In this document: in pieces, positions 37,786-48,592 of the stretch
How positions within the stretch are numbered: the first letter of the stretch is position 1
Layout of the letters: each line of letters starts with the position of its first letter
From: Roseovarius litorisediminis
GTDB taxonomy: Bacteria > Pseudomonadota > Alphaproteobacteria > Rhodobacterales > Rhodobacteraceae
Assembly (NCBI RefSeq): GCF_900172295.1
Contig: NZ_FWFL01000004.1
Span: forward strand, 310,001-374,000
Direction: 5' to 3'
Length of the DNA: 64,000 nt
Position numbers and translations under genes: made by a program
Notes under the pieces: generated by a model
What the model was told of the DNA's origin: nothing
What the model saw: the letters and a program-made list of their open reading frames with translations, nothing else
The model's database searches: none

Positions 37786-38571
37786 CTACACCGTCAGGGT
37801 GAAAAACATCCGCCGGAAGGGAAACAGAACCGAGCCATCAGCGCGTACCGGATAGGCCGCATGCATGACTTCTTCGTACCGCTTGATCACTTCTGATTTT
37901 TCTTTGTCGTCAAGCGCCTGCAGCACCGGTCGCGCATAGGTGCTTTCGGTAAAACGGCGCACCGGATGGCTGCCCGTTTCGGCCATAAGACGCTGATAAT
38001 ATTCGGTTTCCCACATGCGGAACTGTCCCAGACGGCTCAGCAATTCTTCGTATTTCACCGGGGCCATCACGCCAGGCGTGCCCATTTTCTCGACCCGTCC
38101 AGGGCACATTTCCTCGACCAGGGTTAACCAGACACGGTGCGACGGCGCCTTGTTCTGATGCGGCATCTGAATGGCCAAAGTCCCGCCTTTGCCCAGCATC
38201 CCCGCCAGCTTTGGCATCAGCTTTTCATGGCCGCCAACCCAGTGCAGCGCAGCATTGGAAAAAATCAGACCCGGCGCGCGGCGCGGATGCCAATCGTTGA
38301 TATCGGCCTGTTGCAGGCTGTCATAGGCACCCGTCTGCTTTGCCTTTTCCAACATCGCAGGCGATGCATCAACCCCAACCACCTGCCGGCCACCCGCGCG
38401 GGCCGTCAGGGCATCGCCGATCGCGCCATTGCCACAGCCCAGATCAACAATATCGCCGGCCCCCATCTGGCCCACCGCATTCAGCAGGTCCAGCGCCGGG
38501 CGCAGGCGTTGATCACGGAACCGGGCATAGGCGCCCGGGTTCCAGTCGGGCTGTTTCACCGGGCCGCTCAC
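37786..38571 (-). CDS. SAM-dependent methyltransferase, trans-aconitate methyltransferase-like
   Basis: 261 residues of class I methyltransferase, with motif [13 protein letters not shown] at about 42-53, [14 protein letters not shown], and [17 protein letters not shown], which strongly resembles Tam (trans-aconitate 2-methyltransferase) of E. coli. The total length also fits. Starts with GTG overlapping the ftsH stop by 4 nt (GTGA), so it is translationally coupled to ftsH. Substrate inferred from similarity only. Confidence 0.82.
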   Translation of the reverse strand: MSGPVKQPDWNPGAYARFRDQRLRPALDLLNAVGQMGAGDIVDLGCGNGAIGDALTARAGGRQVVGVDASPAMLEKAKQTGAYDSLQQADINDWHPRRAPGLIFSNAALHWVGGHEKLMPKLAGMLGKGGTLAIQMPHQNKAPSHRVWLTLVEEMCPGRVEKMGTPGVMAPVKYEELLSRLGQFRMWETEYYQRLMAETGSHPVRRFTESTYARPVLQALDDKEKSEVIKRYEEVMHAAYPVRADGSVLFPFRRMFFTLTV

Positions 38572-40484
38572 GTCGAGGGCTCGGGCTCCAACCCGCCACC
38601 GGGCGACGATTTGGGTTTGGTCTTGGGAATCGCTGTGACAGACGGCTTGATTTCATCGCCAGCCGTGTCACCATCATCGTCATCCGACGAAGGCGGCTCG
38701 CCGCGCACGACACGCATGATTTCCTCGCCGGTCAGGGTTTCATATTCCAGCAGCCCCTTGGCCAGACGCTCCCACTCTTCCTTCTTGTCGGTCAGAATTT
38801 TGTGGGCCATCACATAGGCCTCGTCGATCAGACGCTTCACCTCATCTTCAATCAGTTCCTTGGTATGGGCCGAGATCGAAAATCCGCCTGCGCCATTGCC
38901 CATGTATCCCTCATGGGCCTGCTCATAGTCGACATTGCCAACCTTGTCTGACATGCCCCACCGCATCACCATCGCGCGTGCCAATCCACTGGCCTGCTGA
39001 ATGTCGCCTGCGGGGCCGTTGCTGACATTGTCCTCACCGTATTTCAGAATCTCGGCAGCTTTCCCGGCCATGGTCATCGCCAGTTTCTGTTCGCATTCCG
39101 ACCGGTGCCAGTTCAGACGGTCAATCTCGGGCAGGCTGACAACCATCCCCAACGCGCCACCGCGCGGGATGATCGTGGCCTTGTAGACCGGATCGCATTT
39201 CGGCAATTCCAGACCTACAACCGCATGGCCGGCTTCGTGATAGGCGGTTTTTTCCTTTTGCTCGTCGGTCAGCACCATCGATCGGCGCTCGGCCCCCATC
39301 ATCACCTTGTCCTTGGCTTGTTCAAAATCGTCCATGGTGACAAAGCGGCGGCCAACGCGGGCCGCTGTCAACGCAGCCTCGTTCACCAGGTTAGCCAGAT
39401 CGGCGCCCGAGAACCCAGGCGTACCACGGGCAATAATGCGCAGATCCACATCAGGACCAAGCGGGGTTTTGCGGGCGTGTACGCCCAAAATTTTCTCGCG
39501 GCCTTTGATGTCAGGATTACCAACGGTGACCTGACGGTCAAACCGGCCCGGACGCAACAGCGCAGGGTCCAGCACGTCCTTTCGGTTGGTTGCGGCCAGG
39601 ATGATCACGCCTTCGTTGGCTTCAAACCCGTCCATTTCAACCAGCAGCTGGTTCAACGTCTGCTCGCGCTCATCGTTACCACCGCCATACCCGGCACCAC
39701 GATGGCGTCCAACAGCGTCGATCTCGTCGATGAAAACAATACAGGGTGCGTTCTTTTTCGCCTGCTCGAACATGTCGCGCACGCGGCTTGCCCCCACGCC
39801 TACGAACATTTCAACAAAGTCAGAACCGCTGATCGTGAAGAACGGTACACCCGCCTCACCCGCAATCGCCCGGGCCAGCAGTGTTTTACCTGTGCCCGGA
39901 GGGCCAACCAGCAGCGCCCCTTTGGGAATCTTGCCACCAAGGCGGCTGAATTTCTGCGGATGACGCAGGAACTCCACGATTTCCTGCAGTTCTTCCTTGG
40001 CCTCATCGATGCCCGCCACATCGTCAAATGTGACACGGCCATGCTTTTCGGTCAGCATTTTGGCCTTGGATTTGCCAAAGCCCATCGCGCCACCTTTGCC
40101 GCCACCCTGCATGCGATTCATGAAATAAATCCACACGCCAATCAGCAACAGGAACGGCAACAGCGAAATCAGAAAGGTCTGAAAGCCGGATTGTTCCTGA
40201 CTTTCCGCCGTGACCGGCACACCTTTTTCGATCAAACGAGAGGTAATCTCGGCATCGACCGGCTTGATGGTGATGAATTCCTTGCCCGATGCATCCCGAT
40301 AGCGAATGCTTTCGCCATCCAGCACGACCTGGCTCACACCGCCGTTTTCCACAGCCGTCACAAACTCGGAATATTTAACCGATTTGCTCTGCAACGTGTT
40401 TCCAGAGCCGCTGAAAAGGTTGAACAGCGCCATAATCAGCAGAAAAAGGACCAGCCAAAAGGCGATGTTTCTTGCGTTACCCAA
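38568..40484 (-). CDS. ftsH: ATP-dependent zinc metalloprotease FtsH
   Basis: A 638-residue membrane AAA+ protease that degrades misfolded membrane proteins and regulators such as RpoH. Two membrane helices (about 4-23 and 102-121) flank a periplasmic loop. Walker A GPPGTGKT is at 194-201, with [10 protein letters not shown], second-region-of-homology RPGRFDR, and the zinc motif HEAGH at 416-420. The start is taken as TTG 40484: it yields the family N-terminus (GNARNIAFW) and has GGGAGA six bases upstream. The frame opens further upstream but without a fitting start. Confidence 0.96.
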   Translation of the reverse strand: MGNARNIAFWLVLFLLIMALFNLFSGSGNTLQSKSVKYSEFVTAVENGGVSQVVLDGESIRYRDASGKEFITIKPVDAEITSRLIEKGVPVTAESQEQSGFQTFLISLLPFLLLIGVWIYFMNRMQGGGKGGAMGFGKSKAKMLTEKHGRVTFDDVAGIDEAKEELQEIVEFLRHPQKFSRLGGKIPKGALLVGPPGTGKTLLARAIAGEAGVPFFTISGSDFVEMFVGVGASRVRDMFEQAKKNAPCIVFIDEIDAVGRHRGAGYGGGNDEREQTLNQLLVEMDGFEANEGVIILAATNRKDVLDPALLRPGRFDRQVTVGNPDIKGREKILGVHARKTPLGPDVDLRIIARGTPGFSGADLANLVNEAALTAARVGRRFVTMDDFEQAKDKVMMGAERRSMVLTDEQKEKTAYHEAGHAVVGLELPKCDPVYKATIIPRGGALGMVVSLPEIDRLNWHRSECEQKLAMTMAGKAAEILKYGEDNVSNGPAGDIQQASGLARAMVMRWGMSDKVGNVDYEQAHEGYMGNGAGGFSISAHTKELIEDEVKRLIDEAYVMAHKILTDKKEEWERLAKGLLEYETLTGEEIMRVVRGEPPSSDDDDGDTAGDEIKPSVTAIPKTKPKSSPGGGLEPEPST

Positions 40485-40542
40485 GGAATCTCTCCCAAAA
40501 ATTCGGATTGGGCCTGCGTCTATCACATGGCCCGCCACTCTT

Positions 40543-40569
40543 AAATAGAGATCATACCTACATCTTCAA
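40543..40569 (-). promoter_or_regulatory. ftsH: candidate heat-shock-type promoter of ftsH
   Basis: On the minus strand TTGAAG (40569-40564) and CTATTT (40548-40543) are separated by 15 bp, resembling alphaproteobacterial RpoH promoters (TTG... / CTATNT). The predicted leader to the TTG start is about 50 nt. It overlaps the tilS stop codon. FtsH is heat-inducible in many bacteria; the match here is only moderate. Confidence 0.35.
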
Positions 40570-41819
40570 TGAGATAATAATGCGGCAAAGTAATGTTCAC
40601 CATCTCTAATCATTTCTGCAGACCAGCCGTTTTCTGATCTTGCCACCGGCGCGGCCAGCAGTTCGCGCCCTTGCCACACTGCCGGACTGGCGATAACCGA
40701 TGCCAGCGGCAGGCCGCTTTCACGCCATTCCGGACATTCCGACAGACCCTCATGGCCCAAGGCGGCAATCTCTGCCCCCACTGTGACCGGGCCGGTTATT
40801 TTCCAGCGCCCGTCCCAGATTTCATCAGTCCCGCACCGCAGGCCAGCCACGGCGTTGTATTCCCGGCTGACACGCAATTGTTCCGTGCCCACGGTGATCT
40901 GGCAGCCCTGCAAGGTCATGCTGTTTCCGCTCCTGATGGCATCCAGCAGCAGATCCATGGCACGGCCGCGGGGGCCATATTCTGCACCGCTGACCCATTT
41001 CAATGCGTCTTGCAGCAAGCGGCGGGCAATCTCGCCTCGCAGCGCCCGAAACCCTTTGCGGTCGATCAGCAGATCACCCTGTTGAAACCCAACGCTTTTG
41101 CGTGCAGCCAGAAAGGCGTACCAGTAAAGGGTATCGCGCACGTCGGACATGTGATGGGCCACATTTGACAGGTTCTGCGCAGTGATCCCCAGTGGCGCCA
41201 ATGCCGCCAGAACCCGCCGCGCCCGAACCCGTTCATAAGCAAGATCCGCGTTGCTTGGGTCGTCGACCCATGCCATCCCCCTGTCGCGCAACACATCGCG
41301 CAACTCTTCGCGGGAGATATGCAGTGCCGGGCGGCAGAAAATCACCTTGCCCTGCCGCCGGGTCGCGGCCATCGCCGACAGCCCGTCCACACCGGCCTCA
41401 CGCGCCAGCCGCATCAGGAACGTTTCGGCCTGATCATCGGCTGTATGTCCAAGGGCGATTGCGTCAATCCCACGCGCGCTGGCCCAGTCAACCATCAGAC
41501 CATAGCGCGCACGACGGGCCTGATCCGGCAGGTTCCCCTGCCCGTTCCAATCTGTCCATGCCAGCGTCTCATGGGGAATATCCAGACCCTCGCATATCCG
41601 GGCCACCTGTTCGGCCTCGTCGCGGGCCTCGTCGCGCAGGCGGTGATCCACCGTCACCGCAACCAGTTTCGGCCCGCCTTCCCGGCGCCAGTCGTTCAGT
41701 AAAACCAACAGCGCCAGCGAATCGCTACCACCCGACACGGCAACGCCCAGCGTTTCGGGTGGCTTGGGCAGAAAGTGGGCAATAATCCGGTCGCGCAGCA
41801 AATCAGCCCTGCTCGTCAC
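40566..41819 (-). CDS. tilS: tRNA(Ile)-lysidine synthetase
   Basis: A 417-residue essential enzyme that modifies C34 of tRNA-Ile(CAU) to lysidine with ATP and lysine, allowing AUA decoding. The PP-loop SGGSDS is at residues 29-34. LGHTADDQAETFLMRLARGAG-type motif (ALGHTADDQAETFLMR, REAGVDGLSAM) and CRPALHISREELRDVL follow. Begins with GTG in a 4-nt overlap with the cpoB stop. Confidence 0.94.
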   Translation of the reverse strand: MTSRADLLRDRIIAHFLPKPPETLGVAVSGGSDSLALLVLLNDWRREGGPKLVAVTVDHRLRDEARDEAEQVARICEGLDIPHETLAWTDWNGQGNLPDQARRARYGLMVDWASARGIDAIALGHTADDQAETFLMRLAREAGVDGLSAMAATRRQGKVIFCRPALHISREELRDVLRDRGMAWVDDPSNADLAYERVRARRVLAALAPLGITAQNLSNVAHHMSDVRDTLYWYAFLAARKSVGFQQGDLLIDRKGFRALRGEIARRLLQDALKWVSGAEYGPRGRAMDLLLDAIRSGNSMTLQGCQITVGTEQLRVSREYNAVAGLRCGTDEIWDGRWKITGPVTVGAEIAALGHEGLSECPEWRESGLPLASVIASPAVWQGRELLAAPVARSENGWSAEMIRDGEHYFAALLSH

Positions 41820-42643
41820 GAACAGCCCAGATCAGCCATTGCCGTTCTGGCCTCGGTCGCCGCATCTGTTTGCGGAAAGCGGCTGCCGACCTCGCCCAGG
41901 GTGACGCAGGCCTCATCGGTCTGGCCCAGACCGCCCAAGGCGTTGCCCAGATGATACAACGCTTCGGGGGCCACCGGCCCGGTTGGCGCCGCACTGAACG
42001 TATCCAGATAGGCCCGCGCCGCGCCTGTCAGTTCACCCGCACCTTCCAGTGCCTGACCACGCATAAGCCCGGCACGCGCTGTCAGGGGTCCGCCGGGATA
42101 GGCATTCTGAAAACTTGCAAACTGCTCGGCAGCGGCGGCATAGTCACCCGCGTTCAACGCGTCTTCGGCACGCCTGAAATCACTTTCCTCACCCACAGCC
42201 ATCTGCGGGCCGTCGGCGTCAGGCTGAGTCACAACCGTGCCGACACTGCCGGTTGCCGGCAGCACCCCGCCCAGCGTGCTGCCTTCTTCCAGCGTCCCGA
42301 CATCGCAGCCCTGTTCAAGCTCGCACAGGCGGTACTCCAGATCGCCCACCCGGTTGGTACCGTCGCTAACCACCCGGTCGATGCGAAACTCAAGCTCTTC
42401 GGTCTTTGATGTCAGACGCTGCAATTCGCTTTCAATCGCTGCAACCCGATCCAGCGCCGAGCCACCGATGCTCGCATCCCCGACCGACCCCGTCGTGCTC
42501 AGCTCGCGCTTGAGCTTCTGCAACTCGACATACAGCACCGACAACTCCTGGCGGATGTCCGCCAGGGTTTCATCGGTCTGCGCGACACCCGGTGCGGGGC
42601 TTACCATTGCCACAAGGGCCAGAACCTTTACAAAACGGCGCAT
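41816..42643 (-). CDS. cpoB: Tol-Pal system coordinator CpoB (YbgF)
   Basis: 275 residues, periplasmic. A signal peptide (1-22, ending GVAQ) precedes a coiled coil (about 26-75, IRQELSVLYVELQKLKREL) and a C-terminal TPR region (150-275; RRAEDALNAGDYAAAAEQFASF, ALYHLGNALGGLGQTDEA). CpoB links Tol-Pal activity to septal peptidoglycan synthesis. GGAGG upstream of the ATG at 42643 sets the start; it lies 14 nt after pal. Confidence 0.93.
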   Translation of the reverse strand: MRRFVKVLALVAMVSPAPGVAQTDETLADIRQELSVLYVELQKLKRELSTTGSVGDASIGGSALDRVAAIESELQRLTSKTEELEFRIDRVVSDGTNRVGDLEYRLCELEQGCDVGTLEEGSTLGGVLPATGSVGTVVTQPDADGPQMAVGEESDFRRAEDALNAGDYAAAAEQFASFQNAYPGGPLTARAGLMRGQALEGAGELTGAARAYLDTFSAAPTGPVAPEALYHLGNALGGLGQTDEACVTLGEVGSRFPQTDAATEARTAMADLGCS

Positions 42644-42657
42644 CGCGTCCTCCGCTA

Positions 42658-43164
42658 TCAGCTGCTTGGAACAGCCGAGATCACCGTCACCGCACGGCGG
42701 TTCTTGACATAACAGGCTTCTTCGCTGCAAATTTCGATCGGACGTTCCTTGCCATAGCTTACCACTTTCATGCGGTTGCCGGCCACGCCCTGACTTTCCA
42801 GATATTCCTGAACCGAATTTGCCCGCCGCGCACCAAGCGCAAGGTTATACTCACGTGTACCCTGTTCGTCGGCATGGCCTTCGACGACGGCATTATATTC
42901 AGGATTCGACATCAGCCATTGCGCCTGACCCGCCAGCGTGGATTGCGCTGTGGGACTAAGGTTGGACTGGTCCACTTCGAACAGAACCCGGTCGCCCACG
43001 GTCTGCTGGAAATACAAAGGCGAAGCCGGATCCTGCGCTGATCCCGCCAAAGCGCCACCGCCGTTCAGGCCGTCAGCGCCGGTATTGGCAAAACGGTCCG
43101 GATTGGTACAGCCTGCCAGCGCCAGACCGGCGCATAAGATAAGTGTCTTGCTCAGATAGGTCAT
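42658..43164 (-). CDS. pal: peptidoglycan-associated lipoprotein Pal
   Basis: A 168-residue outer-membrane lipoprotein with lipobox ALAGC (C19) and an OmpA-like peptidoglycan-binding domain (about 55-165; VLFEVDQSNLSPTAQSTL, VEGHADEQGTREYNLALG, RRANSVQEYL). It binds peptidoglycan and TolB to keep the outer membrane attached during division. The ATG at 43164 directly starts a normal lipoprotein signal peptide; upstream in-frame starts would spoil it. Confidence 0.95.
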   Translation of the reverse strand: MTYLSKTLILCAGLALAGCTNPDRFANTGADGLNGGGALAGSAQDPASPLYFQQTVGDRVLFEVDQSNLSPTAQSTLAGQAQWLMSNPEYNAVVEGHADEQGTREYNLALGARRANSVQEYLESQGVAGNRMKVVSYGKERPIEICSEEACYVKNRRAVTVISAVPSS

Positions 43165-43250
43165 TTTATAGTGCCCCACTCGTTGTTTTTTCATGCCCTT
43201 GCCACTTTCTACCACAGCCCGCGCGCCAAGGAAACGCACGAACCGGGGGG

Positions 43251-44573
43251 TTATTTCTGCAATGGCGACCATGACGGATCGCTTGCGCCTGTCTCGGTCG
43301 ATATCTGTTTCAGGTTCCGACCGGTGATATCCACCGAATACAGATTGGCGCGCCCCTGCGCACCCTGTGTTTCACGGGTAAACATGATGACCCGCCCGTT
43401 GGGCGACCATGTCGGCCCCTCATCCAGAAAGGATGCCGTCAACAGCCGCTCTTCGCTGCCATCCAGCCGCATCACCCCGATGTGGAACCGGCCTTTGGAC
43501 TGCTTGGTAAAGGCCACCAGATCGCCGCGTGGCGACCAGACCGGTGTGCCATAGCGCCCCTGGCCGAAACTGATCCGCCGCGCCTCACCCCCGTCTGCGG
43601 GCATGATGTACAGCTGCGGCGTGCCTGACCGATCACTCTCGAACACGATCTGGCGGCCATCGGGGCTGTAACTTGGGGCGGTTTCAATCGACGGAGCATT
43701 GGTCAGCCGGGTGCTGACGCCGCTGCCTGTGTCCATCCGGTAAAGATCGGTATTGCCGCCCTGCGTCAGCGAATAAACCACCGTGCGCCCATCGGGGGCA
43801 AAACGCGGAGCAAAGCTCATCGTGCCTTCCGCGGTGTTCAGACTGCGGCGGTTCACACTGGCGACATCCAGAACGTAAATCTTTGGAAAACCGGTTTCAT
43901 AGCTGGTGTAAAGCACCCGGTCGCCCGCGGGCGAGAACCGCGGCGCCAGGACTATGCTGGTACTGTCGGTCAGATAACTCACGTTCGCCCCGTCATAATC
44001 CATGATCGCCAGGCGTTTGGCGCGTTTATCCTTGGGACCGGTTTCGGCCACAAACACCACCCTGCTGTCGAAATATCCGCCCTCACCGGTGATCCGGCTG
44101 TAGACCTGATCGGCCACCTTATGGGCCATCCGGCGCCACCCGTCCTGCGTGCCCACCAACTGCAACCCATTGCCCAGCTCCTGCCCGGCAAAAACGTCAT
44201 AGATCCGGAACCGCACCACCAGCTTGCCTGTGTCATCGACACTGACAGCCCCGGTGACAAGCGCCTGCGCGTTGATCGCTTTCCAGTCGGCAAACTGCAC
44301 CGGGCTGGCGAAACTGGTGATCTGGCTGATGAACGCCGTGTCGGGGATTTCGCGAAACAGGCCCGTGCCCGTCAGATCCGATGCAATCACATCGGCGATC
44401 TGTTTGCCAAACTGTGCGCCTGCTGCATTATCGGCCACAAAATTCGGCACCGCATATGGCAAGGGTTCGATCACACCCTCGGTAATTTCAATCCGAAGCG
44501 GCCCGTCCTGTGCAAAGGCGGGCATGCCCGCAATAAACAAGGCCATCAGGAGGGTCAGAAACTGTTTCATCAT
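43251..44573 (-). CDS. tolB: Tol-Pal periplasmic protein TolB
   Basis: 440 residues with a signal peptide (1-22, ending AFAQ), an N-terminal domain (25-180) and a six-bladed beta-propeller with PD40 repeats ([72 protein letters not shown]). TolB relays between TolA and Pal. Start ATG overlaps the tolA stop by 4 nt, with GAGG 5 nt upstream; a second ATG follows immediately. Confidence 0.97.
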   Translation of the reverse strand: MMKQFLTLLMALFIAGMPAFAQDGPLRIEITEGVIEPLPYAVPNFVADNAAGAQFGKQIADVIASDLTGTGLFREIPDTAFISQITSFASPVQFADWKAINAQALVTGAVSVDDTGKLVVRFRIYDVFAGQELGNGLQLVGTQDGWRRMAHKVADQVYSRITGEGGYFDSRVVFVAETGPKDKRAKRLAIMDYDGANVSYLTDSTSIVLAPRFSPAGDRVLYTSYETGFPKIYVLDVASVNRRSLNTAEGTMSFAPRFAPDGRTVVYSLTQGGNTDLYRMDTGSGVSTRLTNAPSIETAPSYSPDGRQIVFESDRSGTPQLYIMPADGGEARRISFGQGRYGTPVWSPRGDLVAFTKQSKGRFHIGVMRLDGSEERLLTASFLDEGPTWSPNGRVIMFTRETQGAQGRANLYSVDITGRNLKQISTETGASDPSWSPLQK

Positions 44574-45673
44574 TTGATCCTCATATTCTCAGGATTGAAG
44601 GTCATTTCAATATCGCGCCAGTGGTCATATTTGTCCCTTGGCAGACCATAGCCGCTTTTTGCACAACGTATAATTGCGCGTTTTGCGGCTTCAAATGCCT
44701 GCTGCGCCGAATTACCGGTGCCGCCGCTTGAGCTTAGCATTCGGATCGTCTCGGACTTGGGTTTCCCATTTTCGGTCATCGCAACACTTACCACAACCGT
44801 CGTATTCAAAGCCTCGGAACTCAAAGAACCCACGTTCCAGCACTGTTGCACTGCCACCCGCAGCGCATCTTTTTCACCATGGGTCAGCGGCGGGCCACCG
44901 GGTTTGCCGGTATTGCTCTCGCCCGCGCCGAGTGCTTCGGCAAGGGCATTGTTAACGGAACTGGAATCCGTGGTCGGCTTTGTGTCTGCCGGTTTCGCCG
45001 TTTGTTCCGGTTTCGGGGCCGCCGGCCGGGTGCGCGGGCGCACCGATTTTGACGGCGCCGCATTGGCCACCTTTTCCGCCTCGGTCACGATCTTGGTCGT
45101 GGCTTCCTCACGGGCGGTCTCGGGTTTGTCTTCCTTGACCACCTCGTCGGGCTTGTCCGACGGTTCCGCCTTTGGCTGATCGACATCGTCAATCTTTACG
45201 TCCGGCTCGGGCTGCGCGACGGGTTCAGGCGCCACGCGCGGCGCCGGGCGCGGTTGTGGACGGGGCGAGATTTCGGGCACCAGAACAGCCACATCCTCGG
45301 ATGGCGGCTCCAGCACGGGCGGCTCGTCACTCACCTCGGCTTCGACGGGTGGACTTATCTCGGTCACATCCGGCGCCTCTTCCAGTGGCGGGGTATCCGC
45401 CACATCAGGCTGTGCTACGTCGGGCGCGTCATCCGCCGTGGACGACAGATCAGGCGCCATATCCCCCGGCGCGGGGGGCTCGGGCGTTGCAACGTTGGAA
45501 ACCGCGTCTGGCGCCTGCTGTGGCGCGATCAGGGCAGCATATTCTTCGGTTGAAATCGCTGTCACTTCAGTCACCTGAAACGGTGCCGGCGCGCTTTGGA
45601 AAAAGCCACCCAGCAAGGCCCAGCAGATCAGGCCCGCATGGCCCGCGCCCGATATGATCTGACCGGTGTTCAC
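44570..45673 (-). CDS. tolA: TolA-like envelope protein
   Basis: 367 residues: N-terminal membrane helix (about 10-27), a long Pro/Glu/Ala-rich linker (60-245) and a C-terminal TonB/TolA D3-like domain (about 265-365; [31 protein letters not shown]). TolA uses the proton motive force from TolQR to reach Pal/TolB across the periplasm. GTG start with AGGCGGA upstream. The linker is richer in proline and acidic residues than the helical TolA of enterobacteria. Confidence 0.92.
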   Translation of the reverse strand: MNTGQIISGAGHAGLICWALLGGFFQSAPAPFQVTEVTAISTEEYAALIAPQQAPDAVSNVATPEPPAPGDMAPDLSSTADDAPDVAQPDVADTPPLEEAPDVTEISPPVEAEVSDEPPVLEPPSEDVAVLVPEISPRPQPRPAPRVAPEPVAQPEPDVKIDDVDQPKAEPSDKPDEVVKEDKPETAREEATTKIVTEAEKVANAAPSKSVRPRTRPAAPKPEQTAKPADTKPTTDSSSVNNALAEALGAGESNTGKPGGPPLTHGEKDALRVAVQQCWNVGSLSSEALNTTVVVSVAMTENGKPKSETIRMLSSSGGTGNSAQQAFEAAKRAIIRCAKSGYGLPRDKYDHWRDIEMTFNPENMRIK

Positions 45674-45684
45674 CCAATCCGCCT

Positions 45685-46158
45685 TTAGCCGTCCCGGCCG
45701 TCCAGAGACGGGCCGCCGGTGTCGGTCACCAGACCGATATCATTGAATCCGCCCCGGTTAAGTGCGCCCATCACCTGCATGACATCCGCATAGGGCACCG
45801 CCCCATCGGCACGCAGGTAAACCCGCGTGCTATCGCGCTCCGCCGCAATGGCGCGCAGTTTCGCCACCAGTTCGTCCCGCAACACTTCGCTTTTCTGGAT
45901 CATCACCACGCCTTGCGCCGTGAGCGTCACCGTCAGGGGCTCTTCCTGTTCACCCGGCAAGGAGTTGGCCGCCGTTTTCGGCAATTCCACCGGCACACCT
46001 ACCGTCATCAGAGGGGCTGCCACCATGAAGATGATCAGCAATACCAGCATCACATCGACAAAGGGCGTGACGTTGATCTCGGACATCGGGCGGCTGCGCC
46101 CACGGCCCCGCCGTCTGCGCCCGCCTCCCCCGGTTTTCTGGACTACTCCGGCTCCCAT
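45685..46158 (-). CDS. tolR: Tol-Pal proton channel protein TolR
   Basis: A 157-residue ExbD/TolR family protein. The N-terminus is glycine/arginine-rich, followed by EINVTPFVDVMLVLLIIFM (about 28-46) whose D35 is the channel aspartate, and a periplasmic domain ending the protein. Lies 3 nt after tolQ and 11 nt before tolA. Confidence 0.96.
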   Translation of the reverse strand: MGAGVVQKTGGGGRRRRGRGRSRPMSEINVTPFVDVMLVLLIIFMVAAPLMTVGVPVELPKTAANSLPGEQEEPLTVTLTAQGVVMIQKSEVLRDELVAKLRAIAAERDSTRVYLRADGAVPYADVMQVMGALNRGGFNDIGLVTDTGGPSLDGRDG

Positions 46159-46161
46159 GGC

Positions 46162-46857
46162 CTAGCTGTCCAACTGACGGCTGAGGATGGTGGAAAACTC
46201 GTCGGCAAAGGCCTCGTATCCGGCCACGATCCGATCACTGTCAGCGCTCAGCTTGTTGTAGAAAATCACCGCCGGAATGGCTGCCAGCAGCCCCAGCGCC
46301 GTGGCCAGCAGGGCCTCGGCGATGCCGGGTGCAACCACTGCCAGACTGGTATTCTGCTGCTCGGCGATGTTGATAAAGGCATGCATGATACCCCAGACGG
46401 TGCCGAAAAGCCCCACAAAAGGCGCCGTGGAACCGACCGTTGCCAGCACCGATAAACCGCTTTGCAGCTCTTCTGCCTCTTTCGCAATCGCAACGTCCAT
46501 ACTGCGGTCGATCCGCGCGGCGGCGCCTGCGATCATACCCCCGTCGTTGCGGTGACTGCGCCGCCATTCGGTCATGCCCGCGGCAAAAATGTGCTCGGAC
46601 TGTCCGTCCGGGTCGGGCCCGATCTCGTCAAACAACCCGTCCAGCGGCTCGCCTGACCAGAACCTCTGATCGAAAACCTCACCCTCTTTTCGGGCTTTGC
46701 GATAGCTTATGATTTTCTGGATGATAATCGACCATGACCAGAACGAGGCCACGGTCAGCATCAGCATCACCAGTTTCACGATAAATGTCGCGCGTGCAAA
46801 TAGCGCCCACATGGAGAAATCAATCTCCTGTGCCAGTGCCAGGGTTTCTGCTTCCAT
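46162..46857 (-). CDS. tolQ: Tol-Pal proton channel protein TolQ
   Basis: A 231-residue ExbB/TolQ family inner-membrane protein with three helices (about 14-40, 130-155 and 168-195). Signature segments are SVLATVGSTAPFVGLFGTVWG and APGIAEALLATALGLLAAIPAV. With TolR it forms the proton channel energising TolA. First gene of tolQRAB-pal-cpoB proper; ybgC lies 114 nt upstream. Confidence 0.97.
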   Translation of the reverse strand: MEAETLALAQEIDFSMWALFARATFIVKLVMLMLTVASFWSWSIIIQKIISYRKARKEGEVFDQRFWSGEPLDGLFDEIGPDPDGQSEHIFAAGMTEWRRSHRNDGGMIAGAAARIDRSMDVAIAKEAEELQSGLSVLATVGSTAPFVGLFGTVWGIMHAFINIAEQQNTSLAVVAPGIAEALLATALGLLAAIPAVIFYNKLSADSDRIVAGYEAFADEFSTILSRQLDS

Positions 46858-46971
46858 CTGCCTGCTCTTTTGTGTGTGGCCCAGTTTGTCTGGACTTATT
46901 GCGCGTCAAACTACCCCATATCCAAGGGGAAAGCCAACACATCCGCGTTATCGGCTGCTAAATTCGCATGG

Positions 46972-47361
46972 CTAGTGCAGGATCAGGCGGATATTCGCCG
47001 GCAAACGGGCAGGCTGACCGGTTTCAGCAATGCAGACAATCGTTACGGTCGCCGCAAAAAGCAGGTCTTCACCGCGCAGGACCTGTTGTTCCATCACAAG
47101 CCGCGCCCCGGTGACCGCCAGTGTTCTGGTGCGCACCTCCAGCATGTCGTCAAACCTGGCCGGGGCCAGATAATCGGCCTCAACCCGCCGCACCGCAAAA
47201 ACAACGCCCTCGGCGTCGCGCATCCGGTTCTGGTCAATTCCCATTTCGCGCACCCAGTCGCTGCGGGCCCGTTCAATATACTTCAGATAGTTGGCATAAT
47301 AGACGATCCCGCCCATGTCGGTATCTTCGTAGTAAACGCGGATCGGAAAACAGTGTGTCAT
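46972..47361 (-). CDS. ybgC: Tol-Pal associated acyl-CoA thioesterase YbgC
   Basis: A 129-residue 4HBT/hotdog thioesterase with the YYEDTDMGGIVYYANYLKYIERAR block at residues 10-33 (split signature; D15 is the likely catalytic Asp). YbgC acts on acyl-CoA or acyl-ACP and is linked with phospholipid metabolism and the Tol complex. The ATG at 47361 gives the normal family N-terminus; a longer frame from 47397 is rejected. Confidence 0.94.
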   Translation of the reverse strand: MTHCFPIRVYYEDTDMGGIVYYANYLKYIERARSDWVREMGIDQNRMRDAEGVVFAVRRVEADYLAPARFDDMLEVRTRTLAVTGARLVMEQQVLRGEDLLFAATVTIVCIAETGQPARLPANIRLILH

Positions 47362-47426
47362 GGCGCTGACACTAGGCAAGGCCGCGGTGCCTCGCAAGCC
47401 ACCCTGTCAACGACCATTCGCCGCGC

Positions 47427-48350
47427 TCAGAACCGATGGGGGGTCGTGAGCGAATAAATCTCGGTCGGGTGCAGCGCCAGATCCAGCCCCAGCTTGAGGC
47501 AGACAGCGAGAACCAGCAAGGCCAGCAGAATGCGCAGTTGTTCGGCTTTCAGCAGCAGCCCGATGCGGGCGCCGATCTGGGCGCCGATCACGCCGCCGAC
47601 AATAAGCAGCATGGCCAGCACCGTATCGACTGTGTGGCTGTTATAGGCATGCATCATCGTGGTGTATGCCGAGACAAAGATAATCTGGAACAGCGAGGTT
47701 CCGACAACGACTTTGGTCGGCATGCCAAGGATATAAATCATCGCAGGCACCACAACAAACCCGCCACCCACACCCATGATGGCCGACAGCACGCCGACAA
47801 AAAAGCCGACAATAAGCGGCGGAAAGACCGAGATATAAAGCCCCGATGAGCGGAAGCGCATTCGCAGCGGCATGGCGTGAATCCAGTCAAGACCGCCCCG
47901 CTTGCGTCTGGGTTTGGGGCCCTGCACCTTTGCCTTGCGTATCGCGTTCAGGCTTTCGATAAACATCATCCCGCCGATCAGCCCAAGAACGACCACGTAG
48001 AAGATGTTTACCAGAAGATCGACCTGACCGAGTTTGCTTAGTAAATTGAAGATGTAGATGCCCACGGTCGAACCGGTGAGCCCCCCTACCATAAGCGCAA
48101 TCCCCATCGGAAAATCGACGGTACGACGGCGGATATGGGTAAGAATGCCCGAAAAGGACGATGCGACGATCTGGTTGGCCGATGTGGCCACCGCTACGGC
48201 AGGCGGGATGCCGATGAAGAACAAAAGCGGTGTGATCAGAAAACCGCCCCCAACCCCGAACATGCCAGAGAGCAGGCCGACAACAAGCCCGATGGAAAGT
48301 AGAAGAGGGCCGTTCACCGACACCTCGGCGATGGGCAAATAAATTTCCAT
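47427..48350 (-). CDS. TauE/SafE family sulfite/organosulfonate exporter
   Basis: A 307-residue permease with about eight membrane helices in two repeats. The repeat glycine motifs are LVVGLLSGMFGVGGGFLITP-type (GLLSGMFGVGGGFL) and VLSAIMGVGGGFVVVP. TauE/SafE proteins export sulfite or sulfoacetate and related anions; the real substrate is unknown. The ATG at 48350 is taken; a frame from 48386 adds 12 polar residues. Stands alone between ybgC and thpR. Confidence 0.9.
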   Translation of the reverse strand: MEIYLPIAEVSVNGPLLLSIGLVVGLLSGMFGVGGGFLITPLLFFIGIPPAVAVATSANQIVASSFSGILTHIRRRTVDFPMGIALMVGGLTGSTVGIYIFNLLSKLGQVDLLVNIFYVVVLGLIGGMMFIESLNAIRKAKVQGPKPRRKRGGLDWIHAMPLRMRFRSSGLYISVFPPLIVGFFVGVLSAIMGVGGGFVVVPAMIYILGMPTKVVVGTSLFQIIFVSAYTTMMHAYNSHTVDTVLAMLLIVGGVIGAQIGARIGLLLKAEQLRILLALLVLAVCLKLGLDLALHPTEIYSLTTPHRF

Positions 48351-48592
48351 AAGCGCCGGGAATACCTGGTTGCACTGGTCTCGCACCTACGCCTGGGCCC
48401 TGGCGAACGCAAGAAAACAATCCGCGACAACCCGCCGCGGCCCGACGAACGGCGACTTCAGGACCGCCGCGCAGCAGGCCATTTCACCCATTTCCGATGA
48501 TGGCGTCGGCTTCAGGCGTTGACCGGATTTCCGGGGCAGTTACGGGTTTTGCGTGACATGACGGCTATACTTCCGCCAGCCCTCTAAGGTAA

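Noticed and set aside
39105-40544. A 479-codon open frame on the plus strand opposite ftsH
   Set aside because: Antisense shadow of ftsH with no start signal, domain or conserved motif.
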